From Rhodobacteraceae bacterium Araon29 (lineage in GTDB: Bacteria; Pseudomonadota; Alphaproteobacteria; Rhodobacterales; Rhodobacteraceae): DNA of 64,000 nucleotides. Shown piece by piece: positions 1 to 8,293 of this stretch. Position 1 is the stretch's first letter. Each line of letters begins with the position of its first letter. The notes beneath the pieces were generated by a model. It made no database searches, was not told where the DNA came from, and saw only the letters and a program-made list of their open reading frames with translations. The stretch is taken from NCBI GenBank assembly GCA_039640505.1, contig CP046865.1, positions 372,001-436,000 of the forward strand. The letters are read 5' to 3'. Both the position numbers and the translations under genes were made by a program.

Positions 1-2
1 CA

Positions 3-467
3 GTGCTCTACGGCGCTACAGATGGCTATTTGTTTGCAGCGGGCCGGGCTGGTGAACGCTTTGCTGTACGAAACTCAGGGGCAAAAGTCGTCGTTGAAGG
101 CTGCGGCAGCAATGGCTGTGAATATATGACGGGCGGCGTGGCTGTTGTGCTTGGCTCAATAGGCGCGAACTTTGGGGCCGGAATGACTGGCGGCATGGCG
201 TATCTTTATAACCCGCAGGGTCAGGCTATGGAGATGCTCAATATGGAAACCCTCGTGACCTGTCCGGTCGCTGTGCCCCATTGGGAAGATCAGCTCAAAG
301 AGTTGGTCAGCCGTCATACTGCAGAATCTGGCAGCCAGAAAGCTGCAGATATCCTGCAGCGCTGGGATTTGGAAAGACAGCATTTTGTGCAGATTTGCCC
401 AAAGGAAATGTTGGTTCATCTACCGCATCCTTTAAGCATGGAACCGAAAAGCATTCCGGCCGAATAA
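3..467 (+). CDS. gltB: Glutamate synthase (NADPH) large subunit, C-terminal part
   Basis: This is the last ~154 residues of a gene that begins before the window. The sequence is the glycine-rich GXGXG beta-helix end of the glutamate synthase large subunit: GATDGYLFAAGRAGERFAVRNSG is followed by the G-x-x-G series (VVEGCGSNGCEYMTGG, GANFGAGMTGG). In the family this domain links the glutamine amidotransferase and synthase parts of GOGAT, which makes glutamate from 2-oxoglutarate and glutamine. The apparent GTG at position 3 is simply an internal Val codon, so no start should be assigned here. The reading frame ends at TAA 465-467. Two small hairpins follow. Confidence 0.93.
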   Translation: MLYGATDGYLFAAGRAGERFAVRNSGAKVVVEGCGSNGCEYMTGGVAVVLGSIGANFGAGMTGGMAYLYNPQGQAMEMLNMETLVTCPVAVPHWEDQLKELVSRHTAESGSQKAADILQRWDLERQHFVQICPKEMLVHLPHPLSMEPKSIPAE

Positions 468-473
468 CCTCAG

Positions 474-530
474 GCTAAGATATAAAACCGACTGGCTTAG
501 CCCTTGCAGAATTATGAATGTTCTGCAGGG
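474..530 (+). terminator. Tandem hairpins after gltB
   Basis: Two stems follow the gltB stop codon. The first pairs gctaag (474-479) with cttagc (496-501). The second is a 10-bp stem, 502-511 with 521-530, holding one G-T wobble. There is no strong T tract, so this could be a weak terminator or an mRNA 3' stabiliser. Confidence 0.4.
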
Positions 531-608
531 CGCCTGCCGTTTCAAGGATTGAATTATGAACTATAAACAGGCATTGATGCGGGACAATTCTTTTTCTGGA
601 CCTGCTCA

Positions 609-1274
609 ATGCTGCGCTTGTATCACTCTCCTTTATCGCCCTTTTGCCGAAAGGTGCGGCTTTGTCTTGCTGAAAAGCGGGTGGAAGCGGAACTTGTTGA
701 GGAAAAATACTGGGAAAGATCTGCTGACTTTTTGCGCCGAAATCCTGCAGGCAAAGTCCCTATTTTAAGAATTGAAGGCAAAGCCTTCACTGAGAGCACG
801 GCGATTTGCGAATATCTTGAAGATATTCATCCAGACCCAGAGCTTATTCCAAAGGCCCCAGAAGAGCGATACGAAGTGCGCCGCTTGGTGGCTTGGTTTG
901 ATGATAAGTTTCATCAAGAAGTAACTTCAAAATTGCTCTATGAGCGGGTTATCAAGAAAATATCCGGACAGGGGTTTCCTGATAGCAAAAATGTCAAACA
1001 GGGCGCTCGCAGTATCAAATTTCATATTAGCTATATGGAATGGTTGCTGGAGCGCCGGCGCTGGCTTGCGGGTGAGGAAATGAGTTTAGCCGATTTTGCG
1101 GCGGCGGCGCATTTTTCCGCGTTGGATTATATCTCGGATGTCGACTGGACGCGGTCACATGTGGTCAAAGACTGGTATGCAAAGATAAAATCGCGCCCAG
1201 CGTTTCGCAGTATCTTGGCGGATCAGGTGTCAGGGTTTCCTCCGCCGCTGCATTACAATGATCTGGATTTTTGA
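609..1274 (+). CDS. fzlA: GST-fold cell-division protein FzlA
   Basis: The 221-residue protein has a glutathione S-transferase fold: an N-terminal thioredoxin-like part (LYHSPLSPFCRKVRLCLAEK, NPAGKVPIL, ES near residue 60) and an all-helical C-terminal part. It resembles FzlA of Caulobacter, which binds FtsZ filaments and is needed for constriction, rather than a detoxifying GST. The reasons are the WERSADFLRRNPAGKVPIL block, the C-terminal SRPAFRSILADQVSG stretch and the terminal PPPLHYNDLDF tail, close to the FzlA C-terminus as I remember it. Its place directly before queG is also usual in alphaproteobacteria. A plain GST annotation would miss this role. Start ATG 609 gives the conserved N-terminus. 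Confidence 0.8.
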   Translation: MLRLYHSPLSPFCRKVRLCLAEKRVEAELVEEKYWERSADFLRRNPAGKVPILRIEGKAFTESTAICEYLEDIHPDPELIPKAPEERYEVRRLVAWFDDKFHQEVTSKLLYERVIKKISGQGFPDSKNVKQGARSIKFHISYMEWLLERRRWLAGEEMSLADFAAAAHFSALDYISDVDWTRSHVVKDWYAKIKSRPAFRSILADQVSGFPPPLHYNDLDF

Positions 1275-1287
1275 TCGCACCGGTTTA

Positions 1288-1350
1288 ACTTGGGGGCGTT
1301 GCCCCCGCTTGGGCACACCCAAGCCCCCCAGAGGTATTTTGCGAAGAAAA
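1288..1350 (+). repeat. Roseobacter-type intergenic inverted repeat
   Basis: Between fzlA and queG lies a G/C-run inverted repeat (gggggcgttgccccc, then cttgggcacacccaag, then cccccagaggtatttt). Runs of this kind ending in a CCCC-GAGG-TATTTT-like segment recur between genes in Rhodobacteraceae, from general knowledge. The two stacked hairpins could act as a terminator or a processing site. It is short, non-coding and ends just before the queG ribosome binding site (ggaggg, about 1355). Confidence 0.55.
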
Positions 1351-1363
1351 AACTGGAGGGAGT

Positions 1364-2401
1364 ATGCAGCAGTTGAAAGCAGACTTGGAATTCAAGGCCC
1401 GCGAAGAAGGCTTTGACGATCTGCGCATCTGCCGCCCTTGGGAGGTGCCAGATGTGCCAGAGCAGTTAGAGGCTTTTTTGCAAAAAGGCTATCATGGGCA
1501 AATGCACTGGCTGGCGGAGCGCCGCGCCTGGCGCGGAGATCCCAGCCAATTATGGCCAGAGGCCAAATCGGTGATTATGCTGGCCGAGAATTATGCGCCG
1601 CAAGACAATCCAATGACGGTGATCGGGCAAAGTGACTGCGGCGCCATATCGGTTTATGCGCGCGGCAAAGATTATCATGATTTGGTGAAAAAAAGGCTTA
1701 AACGGGTAGCGCGCTGGCTACTTTCGGAGGCCGGCGGCGAGGTAAAAGTATTTGTTGATACTGCGCCCGTGCCAGAAAAACCGCTGGCCCAGGCTGCAGG
1801 ACTGGGCTGGCAGGGCAAGCACACCAATTTGGTAAGCCGAACTTTGGGAAACTGGTTCTTTATCGGATCGATCTTCACCACTTTGGAGTTGCCGGCTGAT
1901 ACGGCTGAGATTGATCACTGTGGGTCTTGCACAGCCTGTTTGATGGCCTGTCCGACTGATGCATTTCCAAAGCCTTATCAGTTGGACGCGCGACGCTGTA
2001 TTTCCTATCTGACGATTGAGCATAAAGGCCCGGTGGTGCCAGAATTGCGCCCAAAGCTGGGCAACCGAATTTATGGCTGTGATGATTGCCTTGCGGTCTG
2101 TCCATGGAATAAGTTCGCGCAAAGCGCCCGTGAATTGCGCTATCAGGCCCGTGATGATTTGGCGGCCCCCAAACTTAGAGACCTGGTGGCTTTAACAGAT
2201 GCTGCATTTCGCGAAAAATTCTCGGGAAGCCCGATCAAGCGCATTGGCCGCGATAGATTTGTGCGCAATGTGCTTTACGCCATTGGCAATTCAAAAGACC
2301 CGAGCCTGATTTCAGCAGCGCGCGCATTATGCGGCGATCCCGATACGACTGTGGCGGATGCGGCGAACTGGGCTGTGGTACAATTAACCGCATCGTCCTA
2401 G
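1364..2401 (+). CDS. queG: Epoxyqueuosine reductase
   Basis: The 345-residue protein matches QueG, the cobalamin- and iron-sulfur-dependent enzyme that reduces epoxyqueuosine to queuosine in tRNA wobble position 34. The N-terminal half carries the family block [26 protein letters not shown]. Two ferredoxin-like [4Fe-4S] motifs follow, [16 protein letters not shown] (around residue 187) and [10 protein letters not shown] (around residue 240), and the C-terminus is HEAT-like. Length is normal. The start ATG 1364 has a good ggaggg Shine-Dalgarno. The cytoplasmic enzyme makes the last step of queuosine synthesis; the other que genes are not in this window. Confidence 0.96.
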   Translation: MQQLKADLEFKAREEGFDDLRICRPWEVPDVPEQLEAFLQKGYHGQMHWLAERRAWRGDPSQLWPEAKSVIMLAENYAPQDNPMTVIGQSDCGAISVYARGKDYHDLVKKRLKRVARWLLSEAGGEVKVFVDTAPVPEKPLAQAAGLGWQGKHTNLVSRTLGNWFFIGSIFTTLELPADTAEIDHCGSCTACLMACPTDAFPKPYQLDARRCISYLTIEHKGPVVPELRPKLGNRIYGCDDCLAVCPWNKFAQSARELRYQARDDLAAPKLRDLVALTDAAFREKFSGSPIKRIGRDRFVRNVLYAIGNSKDPSLISAARALCGDPDTTVADAANWAVVQLTASS

Positions 2402-2473
2402 TTCTCTGGCTATTCTGCTGGCTAGGAGTTTAAACCTGCTTTTTGCATCATTGATGCTAACAGCATTTGTAGC

Positions 2474-2977
2474 TTAATGAAGCGGGTTTAGAAATTCTGT
2501 TAGGCTGTTTCGAACCGAATACCAGCGGGTTGGTATTTCTCGGTTATCATCTTCGTATTTCTTTAAAATTGAGCCGTCACAAAAATAAATCTGCATGCCT
2601 GTTCTAGGATAGACATCTAGCCAATAGGCTTCTCTTGGGATTGGGTAATGCCCATCCTCTAAGGCTTGATCAAAAATACTTTCCAATTCTTCAAGGCAGA
2701 TTTTTCTTTGTTTTAGATCTAATTCGTCCAAAGGTCTTGGATAGTCATGAATTTCTGTGAGAATAATCTCTTGGAGTGTCGGTTCTGTTCCAAAAAGACT
2801 TGTGTTTTCATTCTTTATGCCCAGCTCTTGAAAGGATTCAGGCTGTGCTTCGGCGGCTGGTCTGGAAAATAGATTTGAAAAAAAGCTGCCGCCTTGAGCT
2901 GGTGCCTGATCCTGGCTCTGCTGGGCTGTGGCAGGCAATGCAAAAGCAATGCAAGTTGCAATAGCAAGAAAGCGCAT
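2474..2977 (-). CDS. Exported protein of unknown function
   Basis: The 167-residue protein begins with a clear signal peptide (MRFLAIATCIAFALPATAQQ, probable cleavage after ATA). A Gln/Ala/Pro-rich linker of about 40 residues follows, then a folded part of about 110 residues with many acidic and aromatic residues. The mature part holds two Cys, one in KICLEEL and one in IYFCDGS, which could form a disulfide in the periplasm. I do not recognise a family. The gene stands alone, convergent with queG and divergent from mscS. Confidence 0.75.
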   Translation of the reverse strand: MRFLAIATCIAFALPATAQQSQDQAPAQGGSFFSNLFSRPAAEAQPESFQELGIKNENTSLFGTEPTLQEIILTEIHDYPRPLDELDLKQRKICLEELESIFDQALEDGHYPIPREAYWLDVYPRTGMQIYFCDGSILKKYEDDNREIPTRWYSVRNSLTEFLNPLH

Positions 2978-3421
2978 CGCTACTCCTAAAAATCAAACAA
3001 CAAAAGAAAATATGGTATATTGAACCCGTCTTGGTCAGGATCCAACAGTCTCTTTCCAACATTTGGTAAAGAAATTACCGAGGCTCTGTCACAGTTCATT
3101 GTACTTTTCACAATCTTGATGGCGATTAACTCAAATGCTGGCTGCGTTTGTTTATCGGCTTAGGCGGTCAAACGCTTAAGAATTGATATAGGGTGTAGTC
3201 AAATTATTCAACACCATCTAAATCATACTGAAAAGAAGCTATCGCGGTTGCCTAAACTCAATTTTTTTTTGCATGCTTGACTGGCTTGGCTTTGCAAAAG
3301 CTGATCTGAAAAGCCAATAGGGTTTGGCAGCGTTCACATTTCGTATAGGGTGATTTTCAAGCAGTTGTGCGACCACCTCAAGTGGTTTATTTTAAGACTA
3401 TAATTGTCTTTGGAGTGACGA
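2978..3421. other. Non-coding gap before mscS
   Basis: About 440 bases lie between the exported protein gene (minus strand) and mscS (plus strand), so this is a shared divergent promoter region. It is AT-rich with several short T and A runs. I see no ORF with coding character, no tRNA and no strong inverted repeat. The mscS ribosome site (ggagtga) closes it. Confidence 0.5.
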
Positions 3422-4243
3422 ATGACCGAAGTAATATCTTGGAAAGATTTATTTCCGACCCAGCCTTTGATCGATTTCTCGATGAACTTGTTGGCGGCAA
3501 TATTAGTCATAATTTTCACACTTTTTGTGTCTCGGTTGATCAAATCTTGGATTGCGCGTTTGGGTTTTAAATATAGCCAACTTGATGACACACTTTTTGT
3601 GTTCTTAAGCAAGTTTGCTCAGATTGTGGTCTTGCTGGTTGGGGCTACTTTTGTCCTGAACAGTTTTGGTGTTCAAACCACATCTATCGTTGCGCTTTTG
3701 GGCGCTGCGGGGTTGGCCATTGGTTTGGCCCTGCAGGGAACTTTGTCGAATTTTGCGGCAGGCATCATGCTGGTCATATTCCGGCCGTTCAAGCGCGGTG
3801 ATTTTGTTGCGGTGTCTGGTCAATCTGGCACAGTGCGAGAGATATCTATATTTACAACGGAACTGGCCTCACTGGACAATCTTCAACTGATCATTCCAAA
3901 CAGTCAGGTTTGGGGATCACCAATTACCAATTATTCAGTTTATGACAAGCGCCGCCTGGATTTGACCTTTGGCGTTGCCTATGACAGCGATTTGACAAGG
4001 GTGCAGGCGGCGCTGGAAAAAATTATCGCTGCAGAGGACCGTGCGCATCAAGATCCACAGCCTTTGATTAGCGTGAGCGCGCTTAATCAAAGTTCGGTGG
4101 ATTTTCTGGTTCGGGTGTGGTGTGATGCGGCAGATTATTTAAGTCTAAAGTTTGATTTAACGCGGCAGGTTAAAGAAACGTTTGATGCAGAAGGAATTGA
4201 AATCCCGTTTCCGACGACCACAATCTTAACGTCAAAAGATTAA
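3422..4243 (+). CDS. mscS: Small-conductance mechanosensitive channel
   Basis: The 273-residue membrane protein matches MscS. Transmembrane segments sit around residues 18-38, 60-80 and 85-110. The pore helix is Gly/Ala-rich (GAAGLAIGLALQGTLSNFAAG), followed by the beta domain starting IFRPFKRGDFV. The cytoplasmic vestibule domain completes a normal length for the short MscS class. It opens under membrane tension to release solutes on osmotic downshock. ATG 3422 has a ggagtg ribosome site. Confidence 0.93.
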   Translation: MTEVISWKDLFPTQPLIDFSMNLLAAILVIIFTLFVSRLIKSWIARLGFKYSQLDDTLFVFLSKFAQIVVLLVGATFVLNSFGVQTTSIVALLGAAGLAIGLALQGTLSNFAAGIMLVIFRPFKRGDFVAVSGQSGTVREISIFTTELASLDNLQLIIPNSQVWGSPITNYSVYDKRRLDLTFGVAYDSDLTRVQAALEKIIAAEDRAHQDPQPLISVSALNQSSVDFLVRVWCDAADYLSLKFDLTRQVKETFDAEGIEIPFPTTTILTSKD

Positions 4244-4316
4244 ATTTTTGGAATCACTTTTAAGCAATTTCAAAATGACGTTGTGTCGACTTAAGGGGAC
4301 TTAGTGAAAGTTCTTA

Positions 4317-4361
4317 GAAAAACAAAAAGGCGAAAGGGCAGAATGACCGTCCTTTCGCCTT
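4317..4361 (-). terminator. Rho-independent terminator of the small lipoprotein gene
   Basis: A perfect 11-bp stem pairs 4327-4337 with 4351-4361. Read on the minus strand it is followed by a T-rich run (complement of 4317-4326), as expected for a terminator of the lipoprotein gene ending at 4386. On the plus strand the run after the stem is weak, so use by mscS is less certain. Confidence 0.75.
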
Positions 4362-4385
4362 AATTAGATTATAGATAAAGCTCTC

Positions 4386-4508
4386 TTAGAGCTTGCCGCT
4401 TGATGGTGCCTCTGGAACGACAGTCGTTACCATAGGCTCAGCGGTTTCGCAGCCAGCAACGAATAGAGTACCAAAAAGAGCTAAGCAGATTACAACCAGT
4501 TTTTTCAT
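4386..4508 (-). CDS. 40-residue lipoprotein
   Basis: A very small gene encodes MKKLVVICLALFGTLFVAGC followed by about 20 residues (ETAEPMVTTVVPEAPSSGKL). The hydrophobic signal and the VAGC lipobox indicate lipidation at Cys20, leaving a roughly 21-residue mature peptide. A good ribosome site (gaggag) precedes the ATG and a strong terminator follows the stop, which together argue for a real gene. It resembles entericidin-like or other tiny lipoproteins in size, but I cannot assign a family. It stands alone between mscS and the hemP operon. Confidence 0.75.
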   Translation of the reverse strand: MKKLVVICLALFGTLFVAGCETAEPMVTTVVPEAPSSGKL

Positions 4509-4850
4509 AATTTTTCTCCTCTTCACATAATGTGAATTCTATTAAGAACTGTGCACTCGTATTGGATACTGTAAACCATGATCGACAATCAAGCGAAAAG
4601 ATAGCGGTTTAGTGCTTTAGTACAGTTTTGAGGATTTAGTGCCGCAGGACTAACCAAGATAGATAGCTTTCGAAGAAATAGATCAACAGTTGCTGTGAGT
4701 TCCAAGGTTTTTTGGGACTGCTCACAGAATTACGAAATGGGAGTTTTTTTGAATTGACAAACCCGAGTATTTTTGTCAACTTAAAAAGAAGCTGAATAAT
4801 TTAATCAAATTATCTGGCTTGTTTAAGTTCAATACCTTTTGGAGATCGGC
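4509..4850. other. Divergent regulatory gap
   Basis: About 340 bases between the small lipoprotein gene (minus) and the hemP operon (plus). It is AT-rich and contains an 8-bp inverted repeat at 4754-4779, listed separately. I see no further coding sequence. Confidence 0.5.
4754..4779. promoter_or_regulatory. Inverted repeat upstream of the hemP operon
   Basis: TTGACAAA (4754-4761) and TTTGTCAA (4772-4779) form a perfect 8-bp inverted repeat with a 10-bp spacer, about 70 bases before the first gene of the hemP operon. It could be an operator, for example for an iron regulator, since hemP genes are commonly iron-regulated; the regulator is not identified. Confidence 0.4.
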
Positions 4851-5012
4851 ATGACTGACAGCCCAACCAACCAAAACAGCGAAAGTTCGCGTCAAACCCT
4901 TAGGCAGGGATTTATAGAACTTTTGCAGCATATGTTTTGGGAAAGTTGTCCAAATGATCAGAATTTAGAAAGCATCGAAGATATAATTAACCGAAGTGAG
5001 AGAATGCCATGA
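4851..5012 (+). CDS. Small protein of the hemP operon (53 aa)
   Basis: A 53-residue frame starts at ATG 4851 behind a ggaga ribosome site and ends with ATGA overlapping the hemP start at 5009. The product (MTDSPTNQNSESSRQTLRQG...) is hydrophilic, with a short amphipathic C-terminal part rich in Asp, Glu and Ile. No family is recognised. Tight coupling to hemP suggests a shared job in haem or iron handling, which is inference only. Confidence 0.6.
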   Translation: MTDSPTNQNSESSRQTLRQGFIELLQHMFWESCPNDQNLESIEDIINRSERMP

Positions 5013-5194
5013 CCGTTATGAACACAATAATTCAACCAAGTGACATGCCAAAACCATCACCAGTAGCCAATGAGTTGCCTACCTATGATGCACGTAAGCT
5101 TCTTGGTAACGGAATTCTGGGACGACTTGTGTTGGATGACCAGCTATACTTTTTACGCATCACACGTGCTGGCAAGCTGATTTTGACAAAATGA
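5009..5194 (+). CDS. hemP: Hemin uptake protein HemP
   Basis: The 61-residue protein ends in the HemP signature: YDARKLLGNGILGRLVLDDQ, then YFLRITRAGKLILTK. HemP family proteins are short, linked to haem uptake operons, and usually sit by TonB receptor or hmu genes. Here there is no receptor, only two small neighbours overlapping by ATGA at both ends. Start could be ATG 5009 or the second Met (5018). An inverted repeat at 4754-4779 may control the operon. Confidence 0.88.
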   Translation: MTVMNTIIQPSDMPKPSPVANELPTYDARKLLGNGILGRLVLDDQLYFLRITRAGKLILTK

Positions 5195-5673
5195 AAATGC
5201 CACTTACAAACCACCGCGGCGGAGTTTCTGTTGGTGTTTTAAGAAATGCCGAAGTGTGGGAGGCCGAGTTAATCATAAGTCTGCGCCTGTGGTGCAGCGG
5301 CTTAAGTGGGCGCGCCGACGTTTATGATGCATTTTCAACCCAATTTTCACCCGAGCGTGCAGCCCAGGAATTTGAAACCTTTGAACGCCTGTTAAACTCC
5401 ATATCCATTTACGCCCATCGGCCTTTGCTTCTTCATGATTTAGAATGTGCATGCATTGGTGCGGATGAACAGATTTTTGTCCATTTGGTTGCCACTGCAA
5501 GCGCGGGGGATCTTCGCGAAGCCTCTTTAATTGCAACGTTACTAATAGGCGCGGCTCAGGCCGAGAACATCGCGCTTTTGGCGGCGCAAATCGGCCAGTC
5601 TGTCAAGCAGATGTCCCTCACTAGAGCTCATGTAAACACCCGGACACATCGAACATCTGTCCAACTTCACTAA
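5191..5673 (+). CDS. Hypothetical protein downstream of hemP
   Basis: The 160-residue protein overlaps the hemP stop by ATGA, so translation is probably coupled. It looks cytoplasmic and largely helical, with no signal peptide or clear membrane span. Notable stretches are LRLWCSGLSGRADVYDAF, SISIYAHRPLLLHDLECACIGADE and a conserved-looking Ala-rich helix (ASLIATLLIGAAQAENIALLAAQIG). Several Cys and His residues (LHDLECAC) could bind a metal or haem. I do not recognise the family; roseobacters often have an unnamed gene in this place. Confidence 0.7.
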   Translation: MKMPLTNHRGGVSVGVLRNAEVWEAELIISLRLWCSGLSGRADVYDAFSTQFSPERAAQEFETFERLLNSISIYAHRPLLLHDLECACIGADEQIFVHLVATASAGDLREASLIATLLIGAAQAENIALLAAQIGQSVKQMSLTRAHVNTRTHRTSVQLH

Positions 5674-5764
5674 CGGGAGGCAAGTGGCGGGAAGGGATTA
5701 GAAAAGGGCTTGGATCCTGCCAGCTTCTTTTTCGGCAAAGCGCCCTGTGTGGAAGAAAGCAAAC

Positions 5765-8293
5765 CTAGTCCTGGTTTCGCAAAACTTGGGCTGGCGCAGC
5801 GTTCAAAGCGCCGAGCGCAAAGGCAAGCCCGGCCAGAATATTTGCCAAAATGCCGAGGCCTACAATAGCCAAAGCATTTGGCCATATCACTGCAAAATCG
5901 GTGTCCAGAACATAGCTGCAAACCGCCCAGCCGCCTACCGCGCCAACGCCAAGCGCAACGAGCCCAGCTGCTGCCCCTAAAATCATTGCCCGCAGAGCAA
6001 AGCTAATCAGAATGCTTCTGCGGCTTGCCCCAAGGGTTTTCAATATAGCTGCTTCATAACGGCGCGCTCCTGCCCCCGAAGAGGCCGCGCCAATCAATAC
6101 CAAAAATCCTGTCACAAGAGCCGCCGCAGCGCCATAAGAGGTTGCGGCGGCAATGGATCCAAGCAGCACAACCACCCGACCTATGACATCCCGCACCGGG
6201 ATCGCTGTAATGTTTGGAAACACGGACGCAAGGCTACGTAGAATCTGGGCTTCAGAGGCGCTGTCTGCATAAACAGTCGCAATGAAGGAATGGGGCGCAG
6301 CGTCCAGTGCAGAGGGATTCATGGCAAGTACAAATCCAATACCCGCCGTCGAAAACTCAACAGTTCTAAAGCTCGTGATGGTGCCGGTGATATCGCGTCC
6401 CATAATATTCACTGTCATCTCATCCCCAAGTTTTAGACCCATTTCCGCACCGGCTTGGGCAGAGAAACTTATCTGAGGTGGCCCATTATACCCTTTGGGC
6501 CACCATGATCCTTCTGTGATGTCCGCGCTGTTTCGCGGCGTTTCAGAATAGGTAACGCCTCTATCGCCTTGAAGCACCCAGTGATCGCCCGCAACGATCT
6601 TCGCGTTTTCACCATTAATTTTTGTAATTATACCTCGCAGCATCGGAGCCTCGTCGACCTGACTTACGCCACTTTCACTTGCCAAAATTTCCCGAAATTC
6701 GGGCATTTGGGATTTTTGAATATCCACAAAGAAATAGGAGGGCGCTACTTGTGGCAAATCCCGGACGATGGCCGATCTTAAATTTCCGTCAATCTGGCCC
6801 ACCGCTGCCAAGACCGAAAGCCCAAGCCCCAAGGCTAAAACCACTGGCGCTGCATCACCTTTGGTGCCGCCAATGGCTGTGAGTGCCCAATGCCATACGG
6901 CATGACCGCGCGCGAGCGGCGCGCTCTTTCGGGCCGCCTTTTGCAACAAAAAAGCGCTAAAGCTCAATAAACTGAGGGCGGATAAAATACCAATCCCCAT
7001 CCAAAGCGTTAGTTTCAATGCGCCGGTAAACCAACTGGCAGAAGCCAAAAGCAATGCCAGCAGTATGGCCGTGATCACCAAATACCTTCGATTTGGAAGT
7101 GTCCTTGCCTGATCAACGATATCTCGAAACAAGGTGGCAGCACCAATATTTTCCGCTTGCGCCAAGGGCCATAGCGCAAAGATTGACGCTGTGAGCATTC
7201 CATAAGTAGAAGCTTCAATCAGGGGCTGAACAAACAGTTCTATTCGGATCGGAAACGGCAGAGCTGCTTCAATCAGGGGCGCAAATATCAACGGTATCCC
7301 ACTGCCGAGCGCCAATCCAAGTATAATCCCAAGACAGGATAGTGCCGCAATCTGCAAAAAATAGGTTTGGAAAATCACCGCATTGGTTGCGCCAAGACTT
7401 CGCAATGTGGCAATTACCGTCGTTTTGGTCGCGAGATAACTTCGCACAGCTGACGACACCCCTATGCCGCCCACCGCCAAACCCGCCAGCCCGACAAGGA
7501 TTAAGAAAATCGCTAAACGATCAACAAATTCGGAAATACCGGGTGCCGCATTTCGCGCATCCCGCCACCGAAGCCCGGTGTTTTCGAACCGATTTTTCGC
7601 ATCTAGAGACAGGGTTTCAAGATCAATACCATCTATCAGCTTCAACCGGTATTTAGTGCTAAATAATGTGCCCGGCTCTAACAGGCCTGCGCCCTCAAGC
7701 GATGATTTATAAACAATGGTACGAGGCCCAAGACCAAAGCCGTCGCTGGCGCTATCTGGCGCGGATTGCAAAATGCCGCCCAGACGAAACGACTTGATCC
7801 CGATCATTAATATATCACCAAGCTCTAATCCCAAACGATCCGCCAGTACCCGCTCTAAAACTAAGCCATCCGTTCCATTTTTGCGCGCCAAAGCATCACC
7901 AAAATTTACATTATCTTCAAGGATCACGCGGCCCATCAGTGGATAGGCCGTATCAACCGCTTTGATCTGTGTCAGGCTATAGTCCTGTCCTTGCCCGCGT
8001 TCGACCACAATCATCGAGCGGAAATCAACCACCTCTGAAACCTCTTGTGATATACTGTCTAACCAAGAACGCTCGCTTGGCTCAGCAAACCGATATGTAA
8101 ACTCGGCCTCTGCATCCCCGCCTAGCAAGGTTGGACCTTCAGAGCTTAACCCTGCAACAAGCGCGCTGCGCACCGAGCCAACAGCAGCTATTGCCGCCAC
8201 GCCAAGCGCAAGACAGGCGATGAGAATTCGAAACCCCGATAGCCCTGCGCGCAATTCGCGGCGTGCAAACCGCGCTGCAAGCATAAAACTCAT
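5765..8293 (-). CDS. ABC transporter permease, FtsX/YbbP family
   Basis: This 842-residue membrane protein has the duplicated FtsX layout: one N-terminal TM helix, a large periplasmic domain (about 45-250), TM helices around 260-370, further paired helices near 400-480, a second periplasmic domain and a C-terminal FtsX block of three helices (about 700-840). It matches YbbP-like permeases that pair with a LolD/YbbA ATPase. Such systems act on lipids or lipoproteins at the inner membrane; the substrate is not known. The 5' end overlaps the ATPase gene by 4 bases (ATGA), so the two form one operon. Confidence 0.92.
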   Translation of the reverse strand: MSFMLAARFARRELRAGLSGFRILIACLALGVAAIAAVGSVRSALVAGLSSEGPTLLGGDAEAEFTYRFAEPSERSWLDSISQEVSEVVDFRSMIVVERGQGQDYSLTQIKAVDTAYPLMGRVILEDNVNFGDALARKNGTDGLVLERVLADRLGLELGDILMIGIKSFRLGGILQSAPDSASDGFGLGPRTIVYKSSLEGAGLLEPGTLFSTKYRLKLIDGIDLETLSLDAKNRFENTGLRWRDARNAAPGISEFVDRLAIFLILVGLAGLAVGGIGVSSAVRSYLATKTTVIATLRSLGATNAVIFQTYFLQIAALSCLGIILGLALGSGIPLIFAPLIEAALPFPIRIELFVQPLIEASTYGMLTASIFALWPLAQAENIGAATLFRDIVDQARTLPNRRYLVITAILLALLLASASWFTGALKLTLWMGIGILSALSLLSFSAFLLQKAARKSAPLARGHAVWHWALTAIGGTKGDAAPVVLALGLGLSVLAAVGQIDGNLRSAIVRDLPQVAPSYFFVDIQKSQMPEFREILASESGVSQVDEAPMLRGIITKINGENAKIVAGDHWVLQGDRGVTYSETPRNSADITEGSWWPKGYNGPPQISFSAQAGAEMGLKLGDEMTVNIMGRDITGTITSFRTVEFSTAGIGFVLAMNPSALDAAPHSFIATVYADSASEAQILRSLASVFPNITAIPVRDVIGRVVVLLGSIAAATSYGAAAALVTGFLVLIGAASSGAGARRYEAAILKTLGASRRSILISFALRAMILGAAAGLVALGVGAVGGWAVCSYVLDTDFAVIWPNALAIVGLGILANILAGLAFALGALNAAPAQVLRNQD

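Noticed and set aside
556-768. 70-codon plus-strand frame overlapping the fzlA start
   Set aside because: It is out of frame with fzlA, which has clear family motifs and ends properly; the frame is a shadow.
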